From Flavobacteriales bacterium (GTDB lineage Bacteria > Bacteroidota > Bacteroidia > Flavobacteriales_F > PHOS-HE28): a DNA stretch of 64,000 nucleotides. The position numbers and the translations under genes were made by a program. This document shows positions 8,048 to 16,004 of this stretch, piece after piece. How positions within the stretch are numbered: position 1 is the first letter of the stretch; each line of letters starts with the position of its first letter. A model generated the notes under the pieces. It made no database searches. It was not told the DNA's origin and saw only the letters and a list, made by a program, of their open reading frames with translations. The DNA lies in the NCBI GenBank assembly GCA_020635675.1, contig JACJZJ010000005.1, forward strand, positions 323,730 to 387,729. Direction: 5' to 3'.

Positions 8048-8902
8048 TCAACGTGCGATCACGGCGCGTGCGCTCATCACTGGAATGCCTTTCGCCGTCA
8101 CCTGGACCAGGTAGCATCCAGGGGCCAGTTCGCCAACGTCGATCGTTCCCCGCTCCGCACCCACGGGCCAGGGAGCTTCAAGAACGACCCGGCCAGCGGC
8201 ATCACGCATGCTCAACCGGTCCGATCCGCCCTGCCCACCACGCAGCAACACCTTCATGTGGCTCTGTGCAGGGTTCGGATAAAGCACCATTCCCATCGCC
8301 TCCGCTCCATGGATGCCCGTGCTCAATTCGAGATCGAAGCCGATGTCCTGCCAGCTGCTTACGAGGCTCTGCCCCGTTGGTGAAGTCACATCGTTCCAGT
8401 AGAGCTTTCGACCCGCCATACTGGTGCTCATGGTCCCGAAATTGGTGGTGAGGCTTCCGGAAAAGCTGATGTCCACCACGAGGGTCAAGGTCTCATCGTA
8501 ATCGAACGTATCGTCCAGGGGGATCGCGAACCAATCCCCGGAGATCCCCGGATGGATGTCATAGCTGGCCGCCATCAGCACGGTATCGAGCCCTGTGAAG
8601 AAGGTATTTCCGTTCGGGAAGGCCGTCTCCGTGGTCTGCACCAGGCGGATCATGAAATCCGTCAGCGTGTTTCCATCGGCCACGCCGGTGGTGCCGTAAC
8701 GATAGAACAGCGTGGTGATGGCCCCGGGCTGGGCGTTGGTCAGGTCAGCGGGGGTGTAGATGCACTGGCTGTGACTGGCGGTGCTGAGGTTGCCCAACAG
8801 GAAGGTGCTGTTGCTGCTGCCACAACACTTCTGCACCATCTGGGCTTGCGTGTTCAAGAGCAGGGCGGCGGTGCACAAGGTGAAGAGCGTACGGTAGGGC
8901 AT
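8048..8902 (-). CDS. T9SS type A sorting-domain secreted protein
   Basis: A 284-residue protein. The signal peptide is 'MPYRTLFTLCTAALLLNTQA' with cleavage before Q-M-V-Q. The mature part has a jelly-roll-like region of about 180 residues starting 'KCCGSSNSTFLLGNLS', then a T9SS type A sorting domain from 'MVLYPNPAQSHMKVLL' to 'MSARAVIAR'. The frame extends upstream as an antisense shadow to 9862, which is not part of the gene. A TATCTTCG box at 8920-8927 could drive it. Confidence 0.85.
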   Translation of the reverse strand: MPYRTLFTLCTAALLLNTQAQMVQKCCGSSNSTFLLGNLSTASHSQCIYTPADLTNAQPGAITTLFYRYGTTGVADGNTLTDFMIRLVQTTETAFPNGNTFFTGLDTVLMAASYDIHPGISGDWFAIPLDDTFDYDETLTLVVDISFSGSLTTNFGTMSTSMAGRKLYWNDVTSPTGQSLVSSWQDIGFDLELSTGIHGAEAMGMVLYPNPAQSHMKVLLRGGQGGSDRLSMRDAAGRVVLEAPWPVGAERGTIDVGELAPGCYLVQVTAKGIPVMSARAVIAR

Positions 8903-8946
8903 GGTCAGGAGGTTGTTCTCGAAGATACGGACCGATAGGCAGGGGA

Positions 8947-9618
8947 TCAGCGACGGTCCAACCGGCGCAGGCGACGGATGTCCCGGTTCTCCAGCACCTC
9001 CAGGGGGTGTCCTTCGAATCCCACCTGCACCATGGCCGCAGCCAGTTCCGTGCTCGGGATGCTCGAAGCCGCCATCAGCTTCGACAGCAACGGCTTGTAA
9101 AGAGCACGCATCAGCCGGTACGCGGCATTGGGCTCGTCGCGGGGATGCACCGGATAGATGTAGCCCGGTCGGAAACTGTGCACTCGCGGTAAGCCGGCTT
9201 GGAAAAGGAAATTCTCCGCAGCGCCCTTGTCGCGGGCGAATTGCATGCGTGCCTTCTCCGTTCGGTCCGCCCCCTCGCCGCTCAGGAAGCACAATACGGC
9301 ACCGGGGCTGCCTTGCTTGAGGGCCCGGGTGAAGGTGACGGTGAAGTCCACCGTGACCCGACGGAACTCGTCCTTCGGCAATGCGCCCGTATAGACACCC
9401 AGACAGTAGAAGGCGATATCCTGGTCGGTGAGCGCGTCGGTGATCGGTGCGAGGTCGCCCATATCGCCAAGCACCACCTCCCGCAGTTTCGCATGCGCCA
9501 TACCCGACGCACGGCGCACGATGCTCGTCACCTGCCCCACATCCGGCCGATCCAGGCAATCCTTCAGGACCAGCGACCCGATCATGCCCGTACCACCGGT
9601 GATGATGACGTTCTTCAT
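8947..9618 (-). CDS. NAD(P)-binding epimerase/reductase-like protein
   Basis: A 223-residue Rossmann-fold protein. It begins 'MKNVIITGGTGMIGSLVLKD' with the GxxGxxG dinucleotide motif, then 'YCLGVYTG' and 'YIYPVHPRDEPN', as in short atypical SDR proteins (NAD(P)H-binding, YbjT/HTATIP2-like). There is no clear YxxxK pair, so it may be a binding or regulatory member and not an active dehydrogenase. Its ATG overlaps the stop of the upstream esterase gene by ATGA, so it is the last gene of a three-gene coupled operon. Confidence 0.8.
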   Translation of the reverse strand: MKNVIITGGTGMIGSLVLKDCLDRPDVGQVTSIVRRASGMAHAKLREVVLGDMGDLAPITDALTDQDIAFYCLGVYTGALPKDEFRRVTVDFTVTFTRALKQGSPGAVLCFLSGEGADRTEKARMQFARDKGAAENFLFQAGLPRVHSFRPGYIYPVHPRDEPNAAYRLMRALYKPLLSKLMAASSIPSTELAAAMVQVGFEGHPLEVLENRDIRRLRRLDRR

Positions 9619-10454
9619 TTGTCGGCATTGAGCTGTTCGAACGCACGGTACACCGCACGATGAAGGATGGTGGCGTGGCTTTCGTCCTTGAAAGGCACGT
9701 ACCACCAGTGCAGCGGATCTTCCGCACGCTCGGCCAACGCCTGCACCAGGCGATCGACCCCGGCCTGCATCTCCGGACCCTCCTCCCCGAGGGCGATGAA
9801 CACACGCTTGTCCAGAGCACCGTGCTCGGCGAAGTAGGCATCGGCCTTCCGGCACAGCGCACCGTCGTTCCACCAAAGACTCGGACTGACGATGATGTAG
9901 TCGTCGAACAGTTCAGGGCGCTCCATGAGCACCTGAACGGCGAGCAGCCCTCCCAGGGATTGCCCGATGATCACGCGATGTCCGGACGTCCTGTAATGCG
10001 CTTCCACGAAGGGTTCCAGCTCCGTTCCAAGAAAATCGATGAACGCAGGTGACCCTCCGTAGGTGGGCACCCACACCTTGTCGCTGTCATTGGAGGTGGC
10101 ATCGGTGAAATCGTGCTGCCGGTCCGTGTTCGCGATCCCGACCACGATGCTCTTCGGGACCAGATCGTACATGTTCATGAACTGGACCAGTCCCGCGATG
10201 TGAGGGAAATCCTCGTTGGCGGATCCATCCAGCACATAGATCACGGGGACCGGCACACTGTCGGTGGCATAACCATCCGGCAGGTACACGTTCAGGACCC
10301 GGTCCTGTTCAAGGATCCCCGAATGCAGCGTGCGCACCTCACCAAGGATGAAGGGGGCGATGGGATCAACGGTCCGTTCCTCCCTGCCGGGTCCACAACC
10401 CGCCAGCAGAACGAGCGTGGTCATTACGATCGCGATGCGAAGGAGTGCGGTCAT
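9615..10454 (-). CDS. Esterase-family alpha/beta hydrolase, predicted lipoprotein
   Basis: A 279-residue protein. The N terminus 'MTALLRIAIVMTTLVLLAGC' is a lipoprotein signal. The body is the Fes/IroE-type esterase fold: 'VIYVLDGSAN', the nucleophile elbow 'VIIGQSLGGLLAVQ' (G-x-S-x-G), and a late 'DESHATILHRAVY' with the probable catalytic His. Such enzymes cleave ester bonds in siderophores or other small esters; no siderophore genes are nearby. It overlaps both neighbours by ATGA (10451-10454 and 9615-9618), so translation is probably coupled. Confidence 0.85.
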   Translation of the reverse strand: MTALLRIAIVMTTLVLLAGCGPGREERTVDPIAPFILGEVRTLHSGILEQDRVLNVYLPDGYATDSVPVPVIYVLDGSANEDFPHIAGLVQFMNMYDLVPKSIVVGIANTDRQHDFTDATSNDSDKVWVPTYGGSPAFIDFLGTELEPFVEAHYRTSGHRVIIGQSLGGLLAVQVLMERPELFDDYIIVSPSLWWNDGALCRKADAYFAEHGALDKRVFIALGEEGPEMQAGVDRLVQALAERAEDPLHWWYVPFKDESHATILHRAVYRAFEQLNADK

Positions 10455-11032
10455 GCGTCCTTCTGGAGTTGTTTCGCGATGCGCGTATCCGGGATGATCC
10501 AGATCAATGCGACCAGGGCGAAGAGGGCGCCGGCTATCCCCGGATGCACGAAAGCAAGTGGTATGGCGGAGATGTAGCAGACCTGGGAGATACGTCCCTT
10601 CCGATCGCGCCCGACGGCCTTCGCCAACGCGGAGTCCTTCCCTTCCACGCGGATGATCGCGTTCTGGAGCACCACCCACGACAGCGCGCAGCCCAACAGC
10701 ACCACCCCATAGATCGCCGTCGGTACCTGGGCGAAATGATTCTCTCCCATCCAGCCGGTGACGAAAGGGATCAATGACAGGTTGAAAAGCAGGAGCATGT
10801 TCCCCCACATCACCCCGCTGGAGATATGGGTGACCGTGTGCATCAGGTGGTGGTGATTGTTCCAGTAGATCGCCAGGTAGACGAAACTGAGCACATAGCT
10901 CAGGAATGTGGGCCAAAGTGGAAGCAGGGCGGCCAGGTCATCGCCGTGCGGCACCTTCATCTCCAGCACCATGATGGTGATGATGATCGCCAGCACACCA
11001 TCGCTGAAGGCCTCCAAACGCCCCTTGGTCAT
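10451..11032 (-). CDS. TMEM175-family potassium channel-like membrane protein
   Basis: A 193-residue protein with six predicted membrane helices. It begins 'MTKGRLEAFSDGVLAIIITI', containing the F-S-D-G-V motif that defines the TMEM175 (DUF1211) family, and continues 'IYWNNHHHLMHTV' and 'WVVLQNAIIRVEGKDSALAK'. Bacterial members form potassium-selective channels as tetramers. It is the first gene of the coupled operon with the esterase and the NAD-binding protein. Confidence 0.88.
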   Translation of the reverse strand: MTKGRLEAFSDGVLAIIITIMVLEMKVPHGDDLAALLPLWPTFLSYVLSFVYLAIYWNNHHHLMHTVTHISSGVMWGNMLLLFNLSLIPFVTGWMGENHFAQVPTAIYGVVLLGCALSWVVLQNAIIRVEGKDSALAKAVGRDRKGRISQVCYISAIPLAFVHPGIAGALFALVALIWIIPDTRIAKQLQKDA

Positions 11033-11075
11033 GTCCGAAAGATCGCCATCGCGCGCGTTACCGGGGACGTGCCAC

Positions 11076-11083
11076 TAGCTTTC
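11076..11083 (+). promoter_or_regulatory. -7-like box of the MmcQ/YjbR gene
   Basis: Reads TAGCTTTC, one mismatch from TAnnTTTG, four bases before the ATG at 11088. Placement would put the transcript start at or next to the start codon. Confidence 0.35.
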
Positions 11084-11087
11084 GGTC

Positions 11088-11423
11088 ATGGACATCGAGG
11101 CCGCACGCCGTATCGCTCTCTCCCACCCGAACACGGAGGAGTATCCGCACTTCGACAAGATCGGCTTCCGGACAGGTGCGCGGAGCACCGGCGGAAAGCC
11201 CGGACGTACGTTCATGACGCTATGGGTGGAGGACCACCGTGCCGTGCTCCTGCTGACCGTTGAACAACAGGCGGACCTTCATGCACGCCATCCCAAGGTG
11301 TTCTTTCCCGTTCCGAACAAATGGGGTGACAAAGGCGCGACGTTCGTGGAACTGGCTGAAGCGAGGGAAGCGCTGTTCCGCGAGGCGCTTCGATCAGCAT
11401 TGGCACATGCGGGGCGACAGTGA
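11088..11423 (+). CDS. MmcQ/YjbR family DNA-binding-like protein
   Basis: A 111-residue protein of usual family length. It has the expected opening 'LSHPNTEEYPHFDKIGFR', the middle 'MTLWVEDHRAVLLLTVEQQ' and the conserved end 'VFFPVPNKWGDKGATFVELA', in which the W-G-x-K-G-x-T/W part is the family signature. YjbR-type proteins have a double-wing DNA-binding-like fold and no known enzyme activity. It stands alone between two minus-strand operons. Confidence 0.88.
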   Translation: MDIEAARRIALSHPNTEEYPHFDKIGFRTGARSTGGKPGRTFMTLWVEDHRAVLLLTVEQQADLHARHPKVFFPVPNKWGDKGATFVELAEAREALFREALRSALAHAGRQ

Positions 11424-11486
11424 ACGATCGGGATCGCACGCGATAATGGTCCGAGGCCCACACACTTGATCCACCCCGAATGGAAA

Positions 11487-11504
11487 GGGGACCCGAAGGT
11501 CCCC
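11487..11504 (-). terminator. Stem-loop with TTCG tetraloop after the MbnP-like gene
   Basis: On the minus strand it reads GGGGACC-TTCG-GGTCCCC, a perfect 7-bp stem closed by a C(TTCG)G tetraloop, followed by TTTCC. It lies 24 bases beyond the stop of the gene ending at 11528. The T-run is short, so it may act as an RNA end stabiliser as much as a terminator. Confidence 0.6.
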
Positions 11505-11527
11505 CTCTCATTGCTCGCGTATACGCG

Positions 11528-12298
11528 TCACTCCTCGTCGATCGCGTTCACCAATGCGTCCATCAAGCGGATCGCCAGGTCCATGTTGTTGCTGGTGTGC
11601 GTGTCGTTGTTGGTCAGCATGTCGGTCACGGCCGCCAATTGGGCCACGTCAACACCAACCATCATCGTCAGCGTGGAGCAATCGCCAAGGTCCTGGTGTA
11701 CATGCACCTCGTCGCTGCGTAACAGCGCATCCGTGGCCACGTGGTACACGAAGGTCGGATCGTTCGCGTCCACCGTTCCATCGCCGTCGTCGTCAACGCG
11801 GCCCTCCAGCACGAGGAACTTGTACCCCGCCGCAGGGTTCCAGCCCCAATGCATGGTGGCATCGTTCAGCGGTGCCTCGGCCGTGGTCGGATCGGCATGG
11901 TTCGTCACGCTGTCGAGTCCCAGATCGAAGGTGACCATGTGGATGTGCTGGGAGTTGACATCGCCAAGGGTATAGGTGTTGGACGAGTTGGCAGCATCGA
12001 CCAGCAGGACCTTGTCCTCGAAGTGGGCGACCTCGGTACCTCCATCATCGGCGAGGTGGATACCGCTCACGTAGAAGCGCACCTGGTCGAACACCACGGC
12101 ATGTCCGGCGCTATCCGTCAGCTGATCGGTGAGGGAATAGGGCGCGGTGCCGTTAAGTAGGTCGAAGTTGATCTTGACGGTGCCGTAGTGGTACACCGAG
12201 CAGTCCGGCCCGGTCTCCTCGGGCTCGTCCTTTTTGCAGGCGGTGATCGCCAGTGCCATGAAGGCGAAGAGGCCCAGGTATCGAAAGTTCGTTCGCAT
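11528..12298 (-). CDS. MbnP-family copper-binding-like lipoprotein
   Basis: A 256-residue lipoprotein (signal 'LGLFAFMALAITACKKDE', Cys 21). It then has the MbnP-family pattern: 'VKINFDLLNG', 'VVFDQVRFYVSGIHL', 'HIHMVTFDLGLDSVTN', and 'MHWGWNPAAGYKFLVLEGR', where the M-x-W-x-W is the family hallmark. MbnP binds copper through a modified Trp made by the diheme enzyme MbnH. No MbnH is next to it here, but a diheme peroxidase sits at 50077-51150. The upstream partner is an outer-membrane barrel 16 bases away. Confidence 0.82.
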   Translation of the reverse strand: MRTNFRYLGLFAFMALAITACKKDEPEETGPDCSVYHYGTVKINFDLLNGTAPYSLTDQLTDSAGHAVVFDQVRFYVSGIHLADDGGTEVAHFEDKVLLVDAANSSNTYTLGDVNSQHIHMVTFDLGLDSVTNHADPTTAEAPLNDATMHWGWNPAAGYKFLVLEGRVDDDGDGTVDANDPTFVYHVATDALLRSDEVHVHQDLGDCSTLTMMVGVDVAQLAAVTDMLTNNDTHTSNNMDLAIRLMDALVNAIDEE

Positions 12299-12314
12299 GT
12301 GACTTTGTCTCGTT

Positions 12315-13259
12315 TCAAGTGTTGCTGTTCAAGTTGCAGGCGATCCCGATGATCATCCGCTGGCGGTTGGGCACCATCAGTGCGCCACCGGAGTTGACCA
12401 GGGCGTACTCATAGTTCAGGGTCAACATCCAGGAATGCCACCACACGCGGGATCCGGCGTGGGCGAATAGTGTGGAAAGGCCGGTGCCCTCCACATCAGA
12501 GCCGTTGTCACGGTCCGCCAGACCGTGCTCGGCATAGGCACCCAGTGAGGGCGCCCATTTCAGCGCACCATCACCGAAGAGATGGAAGGCTTCGGCCGTG
12601 GCACTGAACGCGTGCCCCATGGCATAGCCCTGGTCGGAGGTGCCGTTGTAGCGCCCGGTCAGGGCCAGGGAGCCACCCGTCCGGTTGCGGCGCACCATGT
12701 ACTCCACGGTCGCCAACGCATCCCACGTGCCGGTGCCCGGTTGCAGGTCGTGCTCGGCCAACTCACCCTGATAGGTCTGGCGGTGTTGACCGAGCGGCAG
12801 TTTCAAGCCCGCGCCAATGGTCAGACGATGCACGCTGCGCACCTGCTGCGGACCGCAATGGGTGTTCACCGCGATGTAGCGCCCCAGGACGTACGGATCG
12901 CCGACGCCATAGAGGTCGGCATGGGCGCGCGCATCGATGCTCTGGTAGTTGTTCACGAGCGGAAGACCGGCCATCACGCTGAAGCGTTGCCCCAGCCAGA
13001 TGTCGGCGCGGGCCTCGACCACCTGGTAGAACTCCCGGTAATGGTGCGGCTCCGCGCTTTGGGTCGTGGCATCGCCATGCTTGCTCAATAACAGGGAATA
13101 CGGCGCGAGATCGCCTTCCAACTGTCTGAAGCGGTAGTACAGACCGAAGTTCGTGGTGCGTTCGTGCGGCTGGATGCCCAGGAACAATCCGCAGACATCG
13201 CAGGCCAGGAGCGGCAGGGACGTGCACCAAAGCGCACCTGCCGCAAGGAAGTATTTCAT
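12315..13259 (-). CDS. Outer-membrane beta-barrel protein of a putative copper locus
   Basis: A 314-residue protein. The signal is 'MKYFLAAGALWCTSLPLLAC', followed directly by 'DVCGLFLGIQPHERTTNFGL'. The Cys-Asp-Val-Cys-Gly start and the alternating aromatic/polar strands ('FGLYYRFRQLEGD', 'LALTGRYNGTSDQGYAMG', 'LTLNYEYALVNSGGA') are those of a small barrel. It ends in 'IIGIACNLNSNT', not in a terminal aromatic residue. Relatives sit beside MbnP genes in Bacteroidota, so uptake or sensing of copper is a reasonable inference, not shown. A perfect inverted repeat lies just upstream (13266-13315). Confidence 0.65.
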   Translation of the reverse strand: MKYFLAAGALWCTSLPLLACDVCGLFLGIQPHERTTNFGLYYRFRQLEGDLAPYSLLLSKHGDATTQSAEPHHYREFYQVVEARADIWLGQRFSVMAGLPLVNNYQSIDARAHADLYGVGDPYVLGRYIAVNTHCGPQQVRSVHRLTIGAGLKLPLGQHRQTYQGELAEHDLQPGTGTWDALATVEYMVRRNRTGGSLALTGRYNGTSDQGYAMGHAFSATAEAFHLFGDGALKWAPSLGAYAEHGLADRDNGSDVEGTGLSTLFAHAGSRVWWHSWMLTLNYEYALVNSGGALMVPNRQRMIIGIACNLNSNT

Positions 13260-13265
13260 GGGATC

Positions 13266-13315
13266 GGGTTGAATTGATCAACAACGGCGCAGGTCACCGC
13301 AGGTCAATTCAACCC
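13266..13315. repeat. 12-bp perfect inverted repeat between two copper-locus genes
   Basis: Arm 1 at 13266-13277 is GGGTTGAATTGA and arm 2 at 13304-13315 is its exact reverse complement, with a 26-base spacer. The second arm overlaps the stop of the upstream gene (13309-13311) and the first ends seven bases before the ATG of the barrel gene. It could be a regulator site, a large hairpin or a weak terminator. Confidence 0.6.
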
Positions 13316-13698
13316 CAGGGCACGGGCTCGATGGGGCGATGCCATCCGGAGGGCAACGCCTCCATGCGGTCCGTGCGGTGCAGGACCGGTACGACAGGCG
13401 GGATGAGCTCAGGTGCTGCTTGGTCCAGCAACACGGCCGGTTCCGAACGCCACTCCATATGCTCGAACGGATGTTCGGCCTGACCTTCCGCCTTGCGCAA
13501 CTGTTTCATCAAGTAGCAGTTGCCATGACAGGTGTTGCGTCCGGGTTCGGCATCGCGCATCACACAGATCTCCCGCTCGATCCGGGCACGATCCAAGTGG
13601 AATTGCAACACGACCAGGGAAGGGAGCAGCATGTACAGCAGGAACAATGCCCCAACGAAGGCCGAGGTCCAACCGTGCAGGCGCGTTCTCATTCCCAT
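13309..13698 (-). CDS. Small membrane-anchored Cys-motif protein of the copper locus
   Basis: A 129-residue protein (start at 13698 or 13692). One N-terminal membrane helix, 'AFVGALFLLYMLLPSLVVLQF', is followed by 'RIEREICVMRDAEPGRNTC' and 'HGNCYLMKQLRKAE'. The C-H-G-N-C-Y-L-M-K-Q-L segment recurs in small proteins near metal genes in Bacteroidota. The two or three Cys and His/Met residues could bind copper, but function is unknown. It lies upstream of the barrel and MbnP-like genes on the same strand, so the three probably form one operon. A TATCTTTA box is at 13715-13722. Confidence 0.6.
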   Translation of the reverse strand: MGMRTRLHGWTSAFVGALFLLYMLLPSLVVLQFHLDRARIEREICVMRDAEPGRNTCHGNCYLMKQLRKAEGQAEHPFEHMEWRSEPAVLLDQAAPELIPPVVPVLHRTDRMEALPSGWHRPIEPVPWG

Positions 13699-13737
13699 GT
13701 GGCGAATGCCCGCCTAAAGATAGGACCTGCCCTCCCT

Positions 13738-14796
13738 TTACCGCTCCATGATCACCACGCTGTGATCGCAACCGCGGAAGCGGTCGTAGAAAAGCGCCCT
13801 GCGGAACGGTCGTTGTGCCTCACCCCGAAGCAACACCTCCGGATGAACACGCCCCTGAACGAGGGAGGACCAGGCGTACCAGGTGCCGAACGCGTTTGCG
13901 GTGTAGAATTCACCACAAAGCGGTTTAAAGGCAGTGACAGTGGCTGTGGGAAAAAGTTCCATAACAGGACCGTAGGCCGGGTCGTCCATCGCATCACCGT
14001 TCGGACCGACGACCACCAGATCGATCGCGTCCGGCTCCAGCATGTGGCGTTGAAGTATGGACCGCACGTGAGCGGCCGCATCCGGGAGGTCCGGAGCGTA
14101 GTGGATGTCCACCTCGACCAAACGAACGTCCGTGCCCTGGCCCGGGCGGCCATCGAGCACGAAGAACGCGGCCCCTTCGCCGCAAACAGCCCCGGGTCCT
14201 CCGTGCTCCAGGACACCGAGGTTCCCGACGCCCTCCTCCTTGAGCAGACCGGAACGGCGCTGGATGGCGAAATGATCGTCGGTGATGATGTCCACCCCCC
14301 CGGCGAGCACCCGTTCATTGCCTTCATCGCGCACCTGTACGAAGGCATCGAACAGGGCGCTCGGAAACGAAAGTCCCTTGTGGAGGTAGGTGAAGTTGCA
14401 AGCACGACTGCCCAATGCAAGGGCGATCTGCCCTGCGACCGCGTTGTGCGTGGATTGGATGAAGGCGGTGGGGTTCACCATCATTTCCGCGTTGGCGATC
14501 ATCGTGTCCAGGAAGCGCTCGGTGCTTTCCATGCAGCCCAGTCCTGTGCCGACGATGATGCCGCCCGGATCGCGCACGCCTGCCCGCTCAAGCGCGTTGA
14601 GCGCGGTCGCCATGCCGAACCGGGACACCCGGGCCATCCTGCGTCCGCGCACCGGGTCGATGTATCGCCTGAGATCGGGTGCGATGGCGTGCAGCGGATG
14701 CCCGTCATAGCCCTTCACCGAAGCGATCCCGTCACGATCGAACGTATCCTGCGGCGAGATGCACGAGGCGCCGATGATATGGACCGGACCTTTCAC
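13738..14796 (-). CDS. Chain-length-factor-like ketosynthase homolog lacking the catalytic triad
   Basis: A 352-residue thiolase-fold protein of the KAS family. GTG 14796 is used as start because it overlaps the stop of the preceding ketosynthase as GTGA and begins 'KGPVHIIGASCISPQ'. The active-site Cys loop is replaced by 'CNFTYLHKGLSFPS' (around residues 133-145). The first His region is 'VVVGPNGDAMDD' instead of 'NVHGTGT', and the second is 'LCGEFYTANAFG' instead of 'TGHTLGAAG'. All three catalytic positions are therefore missing. This fits a chain length factor that pairs with the active enzyme encoded next to it, as in type II polyene synthases of flexirubin and aryl polyene loci. Confidence 0.82.
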   Translation of the reverse strand: MKGPVHIIGASCISPQDTFDRDGIASVKGYDGHPLHAIAPDLRRYIDPVRGRRMARVSRFGMATALNALERAGVRDPGGIIVGTGLGCMESTERFLDTMIANAEMMVNPTAFIQSTHNAVAGQIALALGSRACNFTYLHKGLSFPSALFDAFVQVRDEGNERVLAGGVDIITDDHFAIQRRSGLLKEEGVGNLGVLEHGGPGAVCGEGAAFFVLDGRPGQGTDVRLVEVDIHYAPDLPDAAAHVRSILQRHMLEPDAIDLVVVGPNGDAMDDPAYGPVMELFPTATVTAFKPLCGEFYTANAFGTWYAWSSLVQGRVHPEVLLRGEAQRPFRRALFYDRFRGCDHSVVIMER

Positions 14797-16001
14797 GGGG
14801 CGGAAATGACAAGGGAGGTATTGTTGCCACCGAACCCGAACGAACTGCTGAGCACATGTCGGATCCGTTGCTCTTCCCTGGTATGGAGCACCGGGACAAG
14901 TGTCGGAGCCTCCTCCAAGGGTGTGGTGAAGCGCAGGTTGGCGAACATGACACCCTGACGGATCGCCAGCGTCGCGAAAACCGCCTCGACGGCCCCCGCG
15001 GCACCCAGGGTGTGTCCGGTGAAGGCTTTCGTGGAACTGAAGGGAGGAGGTGATCCACCGAACAATCGGACAAGGGCGCGGCCTTCGGAAGCATCGTTGT
15101 TCAATGTGCCGGTGCCGTGCACGTTGATGTGATCGATCGCCGTGGGAGCAAGGTCGGCCCGGCGGAGCGCCCCCTGCATGGCCAGGAAGGCCCCCTCCCC
15201 TTCCGGCGAACTGGCCGTGGCGTGGAACGCATCGTTCGTGTTGGCGTAGCCACTGACGCGCGCGAGCGTGGGCACACCGTGCGCTTCGACATAGGCGTCC
15301 GAGGCGATGACCAGATAGGCCGCAGCCTCTCCGAGGTTCAAGCCACGCCTGTCGCGATCGAACGGCGTGCACGGACGATCGTCCAGGATCATGAGGCTGT
15401 TGAAGCCGTTCACCGTGAAGCGCGAGAGGGCGTCGGCACCGCCGACCACCGCGACGTCCAGGCGGCCCGCGCGAATGAGCCGAGCGCCCAGCATGATCGC
15501 GTTGGCCGACGAGGAACACGCTGTGCTGATCGTCGTCACGCATCCCTCGATCCCCAGTTCACGGGCCACGCGTTCGGAATGATCACCCGGATCGTGCGTA
15601 CCGAGGAAGCGGAGCACCTCATCGGGTGCATCATCATCAAAGAACCGCGGGTAGATCAGTTCGGCGCTGTCCATCCCCCCGACCGTGGTGGCCGAGATGA
15701 GCCCGGTGCGTTGTCCGCGAGGCGCGAGTCCGGCCTCGGCGATCGCCTCTCGTGCGGCGATCAGGGCGAGCAGCGCGGTACGGGTCCAGCTTCGCGGATC
15801 GGCGGGGAGGGCCCGAGCGGCGAGCGCTTCGTTCTCCGACCGGACCTCGGCCGCGGGCAGATACCCCCGATGGCGCGTGTCCAGGCGCGCGATCGGGCCG
15901 ATGCCGGTGCGTTCGGCAAGCAAAGCATCGAGATTCGCGGACACGGTCTCCCCCAACGCCGAAATGACGCCCATACCGATGATATGCACCTGACCGCTCA
16001 T
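14793..16001 (-). CDS. Beta-ketoacyl-ACP synthase, KAS II type
   Basis: A 402-residue full-length ketosynthase. Catalytic residues are Cys162 in 'TISTACSSSANAI', His295 in 'INVHGTGTLNND' and His330 in 'KAFTGHTLGAAG', and the C-terminal 'SSSFGFGGNNTSLVI' loop is intact. It catalyses decarboxylative condensation of malonyl-ACP with an acyl chain. The tight pairing with the inactive homolog downstream (GTGA overlap) suggests a heterodimer that builds the polyene part of a flexirubin-like pigment. Upstream, three bases separate it from the ABC permease gene. Confidence 0.92.
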   Translation of the reverse strand: MSGQVHIIGMGVISALGETVSANLDALLAERTGIGPIARLDTRHRGYLPAAEVRSENEALAARALPADPRSWTRTALLALIAAREAIAEAGLAPRGQRTGLISATTVGGMDSAELIYPRFFDDDAPDEVLRFLGTHDPGDHSERVARELGIEGCVTTISTACSSSANAIMLGARLIRAGRLDVAVVGGADALSRFTVNGFNSLMILDDRPCTPFDRDRRGLNLGEAAAYLVIASDAYVEAHGVPTLARVSGYANTNDAFHATASSPEGEGAFLAMQGALRRADLAPTAIDHINVHGTGTLNNDASEGRALVRLFGGSPPPFSSTKAFTGHTLGAAGAVEAVFATLAIRQGVMFANLRFTTPLEEAPTLVPVLHTREEQRIRHVLSSSFGFGGNNTSLVISAP

Positions 16002-16004
16002 CGT

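Noticed and set aside
8947..9618. Classical SDR dehydrogenase call
   Set aside because: The GxxGxxG motif is present but no YxxxK catalytic pair is visible, so only a general NAD(P)-binding call is given.
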